This document shows positions 58,843-64,000 of a DNA stretch of 64,000 nucleotides, one piece after another. Within the stretch, counting starts at the first letter, position 1. The number at the start of each line of letters is the position of its first letter. The stretch comes from Bacteroides sp. GM023 (GTDB taxonomy: Bacteria; Bacteroidota; Bacteroidia; Bacteroidales; Bacteroidaceae), in NCBI RefSeq assembly GCF_014750685.1, contig NZ_JAAXGE010000016.1, positions 62,001 through 126,000 of the forward strand, read 5' to 3'. The position numbers and the translations under genes are program-made. The notes under the pieces are model-generated. The model ran no database searches. It worked only from the letters and a program-made list of their open reading frames with translations, and was not told the DNA's origin.

Positions 58843-58876
58843 AAATGCAGTCCATTATACCTTATAGACTGCATTT
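58843..58876. terminator. Terminator after the bile-acid symporter gene
   Basis: AAATGCAGTC pairs with GACTGCATTT. T-rich runs flank both sides. It lies between the symporter gene and the promoter of the array. Confidence 0.7.
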
Positions 58877-58995
58877 TTTATTGAATTCCAACAAAATAGC
58901 TTGTTTATAGCTCCATCCCCATGTTTTTCTTTTAGGATATCACCGCCACCCAACCGACCGCATCCGTTTCCTTACGGAAAATCAGCCATCTATAC

Positions 58996-59886
58996 TTAAT
59001 TCTCTTTCTTTCTCTTTTTCCACAACTGCCAGCTATTGATAATATTCTGCCACAGGACATACGAACCCGGAGCAACGGAAGACAACGGATTGAGATAAGT
59101 ATGCGCCATCCAAATAGCCAAAATCGTATTCTTCTGTCCCAGTGCCTGACCGCCACTGATACGGTCATTATAAACAGAACCGATTGTTTTTCCCAGGAAG
59201 AACTGCAAACAACAAGCTACCAAAGCTCCAACAGCAATCATGATTTCCGTAAAACCGTCCGCAGGGTCATTGAGCAATGAATACAAAGTTTGCGCTGTCA
59301 CGATGGCCAAAGAAACTGCCCACAGATAGAAGGCTAGTTCATGATAACTTAATAGTTTCCGATGAACTTTCGGCAGGCATTTGCTCAACAGCCATGCAAG
59401 CAGGAACGGACAAATCAGCAACGGGAATACTTTACTCAAAATGACGAAGAACGCTTCCCAAAAACTGACATCGGGATGTACCTCTATCAAAGGGAAAAGA
59501 ATAGGTACGGCAATGGCTGCCCCGATATTGGCGAGCAATGTATAAGTAGTCAGACTCGCTGCACTACCACCCAACTTGGAAGTTATCACCGCGGCAGCAG
59601 TAGCGGTTGGGCAAATAATACAAACCATCACTCCTTCCGCCACAATCTTGTCAAACCGATAGAGCAACAGATAAGCAGCCAGCGCACCGCCAATCTGAAT
59701 CAGCAATAGCCACGCATGGAGAGGTTTCGGCTTCAAGTCGCGTGGAGATACCTTACAGAAAGTCAGCAGCAACATCGTAAAAATAAGATAGGGAGTAAGG
59801 AAAGAAAGGCTGATGAACAGTGGATAACCCACGGCACCTACCAACATGGCAATAGGTAATGTCCAATTCTTCAAAAACTTAAGCAT
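58996..59886 (-). CDS. Bile acid:sodium symporter family transporter
   Basis: The protein of about 296 residues has eight to ten membrane segments, with VMVCIICPTATAAAVITSKLGG near 86-107 and LGQKNTILAIWMAHTYLNP near 249-267, typical of the SBF/BASS fold. Family members take up bile acids, pantothenate or other organic anions with sodium; the substrate here is unknown. ATG 59886 is used because a -7-like TTACTTTG (minus strand, 59913-59920) lies between it and the upstream in-frame ATG at 59946. Confidence 0.82.
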   Translation of the reverse strand: MLKFLKNWTLPIAMLVGAVGYPLFISLSFLTPYLIFTMLLLTFCKVSPRDLKPKPLHAWLLLIQIGGALAAYLLLYRFDKIVAEGVMVCIICPTATAAAVITSKLGGSAASLTTYTLLANIGAAIAVPILFPLIEVHPDVSFWEAFFVILSKVFPLLICPFLLAWLLSKCLPKVHRKLLSYHELAFYLWAVSLAIVTAQTLYSLLNDPADGFTEIMIAVGALVACCLQFFLGKTIGSVYNDRISGGQALGQKNTILAIWMAHTYLNPLSSVAPGSYVLWQNIINSWQLWKKRKKEN

Positions 59887-60004
59887 CGTCGTACATTTTA
59901 ACTTCGAAGCGCAAAGTAACGGAGATTTCAGGAAAAAAGCTATCATTAAACCGAAAAAAACACAAAACTTAATGGCAAATAATGAGTTTTCTACAAATTT
60001 CTAC

Positions 60005-60012
60005 TACATTTG
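60005..60012 (+). promoter_or_regulatory. Promoter -7 element for the amidase gene
   Basis: TACATTTG matches TAnnTTTG, 15 bases before ATG 60028. It also overlaps the in-frame TTG at 60010, which is thereby excluded as start. Confidence 0.6.
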
Positions 60013-60027
60013 CACCGTGTTACAAAT

Positions 60028-61284
60028 ATGAAACTGAATAGACCATACATAGTATATATATGCATTTGCCTCTGGCTACTTTTTCTACCCTCATGTACCA
60101 GCCATTTATGGGGGAAAGACTTCGTAGTGGTTATTGACGCCGGACACGGCGGACATGACCCCGGCGCCATAGGCAAAACAGCCAAAGAGAAGAACATCAA
60201 TCTGAACGTTGCCCTGAAAGTGGGAAACCTGATAAAAAGAAACTGCGATGACGTCAAAGTGATTTACACCCGCAGCAAAGATGTCTTCATCCCACTGGCA
60301 CGACGGGCAGAAATCGCGAACAACGCGAAGGCTGACCTCTTTATCTCTATCCACACCAACGCACTGGCAAACAACCGCACAGCAAAAGGTGCATCTACCT
60401 GGACACTGGGTCTTGCCAAATCGGACGCCAATCTGGAAGTTGCGAAACGGGAGAACTCCGTAATTCTCTACGAAAGCGATTATGAGACACGATATGCCGG
60501 CTTCAATCCGAACTCCGCTGAATCCTATATCATTTTTGAATTTATGCAGGACAAGTATATGGAGCAAAGCGTGCATCTTGCGTCACTGATGCAAAAACAA
60601 TTCCGCCATACCTGCAAACGGTCAGACCGCGGAGTGCATCAAGCCGGTTTCCTTGTCCTGAAAGCAAGCGCCATGCCGAGTATTCTGATAGAATTGGGAT
60701 TCATCTCTACCCCCGAGGAAGAGCGTTATCTGAATTCAGAAGAAGGGGCCGCAACCATGGCAAAAGGCATTTATCATGCTTTCCTGAATTATAAAAGAGA
60801 ACACGAAATACGCCTTACGGGAGTCAGCAAAACGATTATCCCGACCGAACGGGAAGAAAACAACGCTCCGGCCATTGCGCAGAAAGACACGGAAAGCGTG
60901 ACAGCTCCTCAGCAGAAGGAATTGTTGGCAGAAGCCAGGACAAAACCCACTACAACAACAAAAACAACAACAAAACGTCCGATTGCGTCGGAAAACGCAA
61001 CCAATGATAGTGAAATTACGTTTAAGATACAGATACTCACCTCTTCCAAGCCTCTCGCCAAAAACGACAAGCGACTGAAAGGACTGAAAGATGTAGATTA
61101 TTATAAGGAAAAAGGCATATACAAATATACGTATGGCGCTTCCAGTGATTATAACAAAGTGCTGCGTACGAAACGCACTATTACGCCACAATTTAAGGAT
61201 GCTTTCATCATCGCTTTCCGAAATGGGGAGAAAATGAACGTCAACGAAGCGATTGCCGAATTTAAAAAGAGAAGAAATAAATAA
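60028..61284 (+). CDS. N-acetylmuramoyl-L-alanine amidase with C-terminal SPOR-like region
   Basis: The 418-residue protein has a lipobox-like end of the signal peptide (LLFLPSC) and an Amidase_3 domain (about 30-260). VVVIDAGHGGHDPGA carries the first zinc histidine, DLFISIHTNA the other histidine and ASAMPSILIELGF the glutamate. It cleaves the peptide from murein. A T/K-rich linker (TKPTTTTKTTTKR) follows, then a SPOR-like end (ITFKIQILTSSKPL). It is 9 bases before the MlaD gene, so the two are probably co-transcribed. Confidence 0.9.
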   Translation: MKLNRPYIVYICICLWLLFLPSCTSHLWGKDFVVVIDAGHGGHDPGAIGKTAKEKNINLNVALKVGNLIKRNCDDVKVIYTRSKDVFIPLARRAEIANNAKADLFISIHTNALANNRTAKGASTWTLGLAKSDANLEVAKRENSVILYESDYETRYAGFNPNSAESYIIFEFMQDKYMEQSVHLASLMQKQFRHTCKRSDRGVHQAGFLVLKASAMPSILIELGFISTPEEERYLNSEEGAATMAKGIYHAFLNYKREHEIRLTGVSKTIIPTEREENNAPAIAQKDTESVTAPQQKELLAEARTKPTTTTKTTTKRPIASENATNDSEITFKIQILTSSKPLAKNDKRLKGLKDVDYYKEKGIYKYTYGASSDYNKVLRTKRTITPQFKDAFIIAFRNGEKMNVNEAIAEFKKRRNK

Positions 61285-61293
61285 AAAGATAAA

Positions 61294-62187
61294 ATGAAGT
61301 ACATTACAAAAGAAGTCAGAATAGGTATTGCAGGTATCATTGCACTATGCGTGCTTGTTTATGGGATTAACTGGCTGAAGGGAATACATATGTTTCAACC
61401 TTCGAGCTATTTCTATGCCAAATTTCAGAACGTGAACGGACTGACCAAGTCAAGCCCGGTATTTGCGGACGGTGTTCGCGTAGGTATTGTACGTGACATC
61501 TATTATGATTATGCCAATCCCGGAAATGTAGTGGTGGAAGTGGAACTGGATACAGAACTGCGTATCCCGAAAGGAAGCACTGCCGAACTGGTATCCGAAC
61601 TGATGGGCGGTGTACGCATGAACATACTGCTTGCCAACAACCCACGCGAAAGATATGCCGTAGGCGATACAATCCCCGGCAAACTGAATAACGGAATGAT
61701 GGAGAGCGCAGCACAACTCATCCCCAAGGTACAGGAAATGCTTCCGAAACTGGACTCTATCCTTATCTCATTGAACACAATCCTGAGCGACAAGAGTATC
61801 CCTGCTACTTTACATTCAATAGAAACAACCACAGCCAACCTGGCAGTAGTCAGCTCGCAAGTGAAAGGACTTATGAGTAACGATATTCCGCAGCTCACCA
61901 GCAAGCTGAATACAATCGGGGATAACTTCGTAGCTATCAGCGGCAACCTGAAGGAAGTGGACTATGCATCTACTTTCAAAAAAATAGACGAAACGCTGGC
62001 TAACGTAAAAATACTTACAGAGAAATTGAACAGCAAAGATAACACCCTCGGACTGCTCTTTAACGACCCGACTTTATACAATAATTTGAACGCTACAACT
62101 GAAAACGCAGCGAGCTTATTGGAAGACCTGAAAGAGCATCCGAAACGCTATGTTCACTTCTCATTATTCGGCAAGAAAGATAAGTAG
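61294..62187 (+). CDS. MlaD/MCE-family lipid transport protein
   Basis: The 297-residue protein has one N-terminal membrane anchor (about 10-25, GIAGIIALCVLVYGI) and an MCE/MlaD domain at about 35-115 (SSPVFADGVRVGIVRDIYYD). A long helical coiled-coil-like tail follows. MCE proteins bind phospholipids in retrograde transport to the inner membrane. It is coupled to the amidase gene. No MlaE/MlaF genes are within the window. Confidence 0.88.
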   Translation: MKYITKEVRIGIAGIIALCVLVYGINWLKGIHMFQPSSYFYAKFQNVNGLTKSSPVFADGVRVGIVRDIYYDYANPGNVVVEVELDTELRIPKGSTAELVSELMGGVRMNILLANNPRERYAVGDTIPGKLNNGMMESAAQLIPKVQEMLPKLDSILISLNTILSDKSIPATLHSIETTTANLAVVSSQVKGLMSNDIPQLTSKLNTIGDNFVAISGNLKEVDYASTFKKIDETLANVKILTEKLNSKDNTLGLLFNDPTLYNNLNATTENAASLLEDLKEHPKRYVHFSLFGKKDK

Positions 62188-62355
62188 CATTTTATCGCTA
62201 TATAGATTTCATCTAAATAACGAAGCGTTTCGAAAAGCGTGTCATTGCTTCTCAAATGTCTATCTACAAACCGAAATAATATTCCCGTACAAACGTACAA
62301 ATGGAAGAAAAATGAACAGCATTTTATATATAACAAACTAAAATACAGATACTTA

Positions 62356-62363
62356 TAATTTTG
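62356..62363 (+). promoter_or_regulatory. Promoter -7 element upstream of dnaA
   Basis: TAATTTTG matches TAnnTTTG, about 175 bases before dnaA. The 350-base gap 62188-62537 has no other feature I can support; no TTATCCACA DnaA box was noted by eye. Confidence 0.4.
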
Positions 62364-62537
62364 CAAGAGTGGATTAGCATATAGTGTTCCGACAGATGTA
62401 TATAAGTCATTGAAAGTAAACACATTATTGTTCTCACGAAAAAAACAAGAAAAAGCTGATTTGTTTTTTCGGAATAAGATTCCCAATTTTGCAAACGTAG
62501 AAGTTTTGCTTAATTAATAAATGTATTAAAAGTCACT

Positions 62538-63950
62538 ATGATTGAATCAAATCATGTCGTACTTTGGAACCGCTGTCTTGACGTTATAAAAGACAATGTT
62601 CCCGAGACGACATATAATACTTGGTTTGCCCCTATTGTTCCGTTGAAATATGAGGACAAAACTTTGATTTTACAGATCCCCAGCCAGTTTTTCTATGAAA
62701 TACTGGAAGAGAGATTCGTAGATCTTATCCGCAAGACATTGTATAAGGTCATTGGCGAAGGCACCAAGTTGATGTACAACGTTATGGTAGACAAGACTTC
62801 GATTCCGAATCAAACCGTGAATCTCGAAGCAAGCAATCGCTCTACGGCTATTACTCCCAAAAGCATATTTGACGGTAATAAAGCGCCTAACTTCTTGAAG
62901 GCTCCTGCTGTTCAAGACTTAGACCCGCATTTGAACCCCAATTATAACTTCGAAAACTTCATTGAAGGATACAGCAACAAGCTGTCGAGAAGTGTAGCCG
63001 AAGCCGTAGCACAAAAGCCCGGGGGCACCGCTTTCAACCCGTTGTTCCTTTATGGAGCATCCGGCGTTGGAAAAACGCACCTTGCAAACGCAATAGGCAC
63101 GAAAATCAAAGAAACGAATCCTGAGAAAAGAGTATTGTACGTTTCGGCACATTTGTTCCAGGTACAATATACGGACTCTGTACGTAATAACACGACGAAC
63201 GATTTCATTAACTTCTATCAGACGATTGATGTATTGATTATCGATGATATCCAGGAATTTGCCGGTGTCACCAAGACACAGAACAATTTCTTCCATATCT
63301 TCAATCATTTACATCAAAACGGCAGACAGCTCATATTGACTTCCGACCGCGCTCCCGTGTTGTTGCAAGGTATTGAAGAACGCCTGCTCACACGTTTCAA
63401 ATGGGGCATGGTAGCAGAGCTCGAAAAGCCGACCGTAGAACTTCGTAAAAACATTCTGCGCAATAAGATACACCGCGACGGATTACAGTTCCCACCGGAA
63501 GTAATCGATTATATTGCCGAGAACGTAAACGAAAGTGTACGCGACTTGGAAGGTATCGTTATCGCAATCATGGCACGCTCTACTATTTTCAACAAGGAAA
63601 TAGATATGGATTTGGCGCAACACATCGTACATGGAGTGGTTCATAATGAGACAAAGGCTGTTACCATTGATGATATTCTCAAAGTGGTATGCAAGCATTT
63701 CGACCTGGAACCGGCTGCCATACACACAAAATCCAGAAAGAGAGAAGTAGTTCAAGCAAGGCAGATCGCCATGTATCTCGCCAAAAATCACACAGACTTT
63801 TCAACATCCAAGATAGGAAAGTTCATCGGTAACAAGGATCATGCAACCGTACTTCACGCCTGCAAAACCGTAAAAGGACAATTAGAGGTGGACAAGAGCT
63901 TTAGTGCAGAGGTACAGGAGATTGAGTCGTTACTGAAGAAAAGAAATTAA
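62538..63950 (+). CDS. dnaA: Chromosomal replication initiator protein DnaA
   Basis: The 470-residue protein has the four usual parts: domain I (about 1-85, VPETTYNTWFAPI), a linker, the AAA+ domain III with Walker A GASGVGKTH at 173-181 and Walker B VLIIDDIQEF, and a C-terminal DNA-binding domain IV with KDHATVLHACKTV. It binds DnaA boxes to open oriC. It is a single gene with a 350-base leader region. The last 50 bases of the window show no further gene. Confidence 0.97.
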   Translation: MIESNHVVLWNRCLDVIKDNVPETTYNTWFAPIVPLKYEDKTLILQIPSQFFYEILEERFVDLIRKTLYKVIGEGTKLMYNVMVDKTSIPNQTVNLEASNRSTAITPKSIFDGNKAPNFLKAPAVQDLDPHLNPNYNFENFIEGYSNKLSRSVAEAVAQKPGGTAFNPLFLYGASGVGKTHLANAIGTKIKETNPEKRVLYVSAHLFQVQYTDSVRNNTTNDFINFYQTIDVLIIDDIQEFAGVTKTQNNFFHIFNHLHQNGRQLILTSDRAPVLLQGIEERLLTRFKWGMVAELEKPTVELRKNILRNKIHRDGLQFPPEVIDYIAENVNESVRDLEGIVIAIMARSTIFNKEIDMDLAQHIVHGVVHNETKAVTIDDILKVVCKHFDLEPAAIHTKSRKREVVQARQIAMYLAKNHTDFSTSKIGKFIGNKDHATVLHACKTVKGQLEVDKSFSAEVQEIESLLKKRN

Positions 63951-64000
63951 AATACAAGTATTTGAAGTATTAGGCATAAAGTATTAAGTATTATCCGTGC

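Noticed and set aside
58932..59168. Small minus-strand frame at the end of the symporter gene
   Set aside because: It overlaps the symporter frame out of phase and its product is low-complexity shadow sequence.
60010..60027. N-terminal extension of the amidase gene
   Set aside because: The TTG lies in the -7 element TACATTTG; ATG 60028 gives a proper signal peptide.
62188..62537. Chromosomal origin next to dnaA
   Set aside because: No clear TTATCCACA-type DnaA boxes or AT-rich unwinding repeats were recognised by eye, and no other origin-linked genes are visible.

Overview
The window looks like a Bacteroides chromosome (Bacteroidales, Bacteroidaceae). The signs are many promoters with the Bacteroides -7 element TAnnTTTG, surface lipoproteins with acidic residues after the lipobox cysteine, a fused fucokinase/GDP-fucose pyrophosphorylase (fkp), HU-type proteins of the Bacteroidetes kind, a DUF4248 protein, and cobalamin riboswitches driving BtuB/BtuG-type uptake genes. 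No transposase, integrase, rRNA or CRISPR array was seen. One tRNA (Arg, CCG) is present.

Region 1 (1-22.5 kb) is a vitamin B12 neighbourhood. It starts with the B12-dependent methylmalonyl-CoA mutase (mutB partial, mutA). A B12 uptake island follows: a minus-strand operon (cobalamin riboswitch, btuB, a BtuG-like propeller lipoprotein, two further surface lipoproteins) and a divergent plus-strand btuFCD operon. Two AspT/YidE-type transporter paralogues in the same orientation flank the island; the second lies downstream of a second cobalamin riboswitch and a 46-codon ORF. An A+T-rich insert encoding a MACPF (perforin-like) lipoprotein and a small lipoprotein sits inside the btuB operon. It resembles the Bacteroidales secreted antimicrobial proteins (BSAPs) and is the most striking item here.

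Region 2 (22.5-31.4 kb) holds a DUF2284 protein and a Dph6-like ATPase with overlapping 3' ends, two MATE exporters, a Crp-like regulator, and a 6S-like structured RNA whose terminator abuts the start codon of an HTH regulator. A GNAT toxin/antitoxin-like pair and two HU-like genes follow; one HU-like gene has four 22-bp tandem repeats in its leader.

Region 3 (31.4-49.6 kb) is mostly core metabolism and envelope: lysS, gpsA, pgi, a HAD phosphatase, fkp, a BRO-family protein, tRNA-Arg, asnA, ung, an LptD-like protein, an HD phosphohydrolase and a NamZ-like muramidase.

Region 4 (49.6-58.8 kb) is a one-strand array of about 13 small genes: an ankyrin-SUKH fusion, an LRR-like protein, CbrC, DUF6578, DUF3795, GNAT, a methyltransferase and several unknowns. 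It resembles the orphan-immunity (acquired interbacterial defence) clusters of gut Bacteroidales. Related imperfect inverted repeats of about 52 bp lie between genes, reminiscent of cassette recombination sites.

Region 5 (58.9-64 kb) returns to core genes: a bile acid:sodium symporter family protein, an N-acetylmuramoyl-L-alanine amidase, an MlaD/MCE protein and dnaA.
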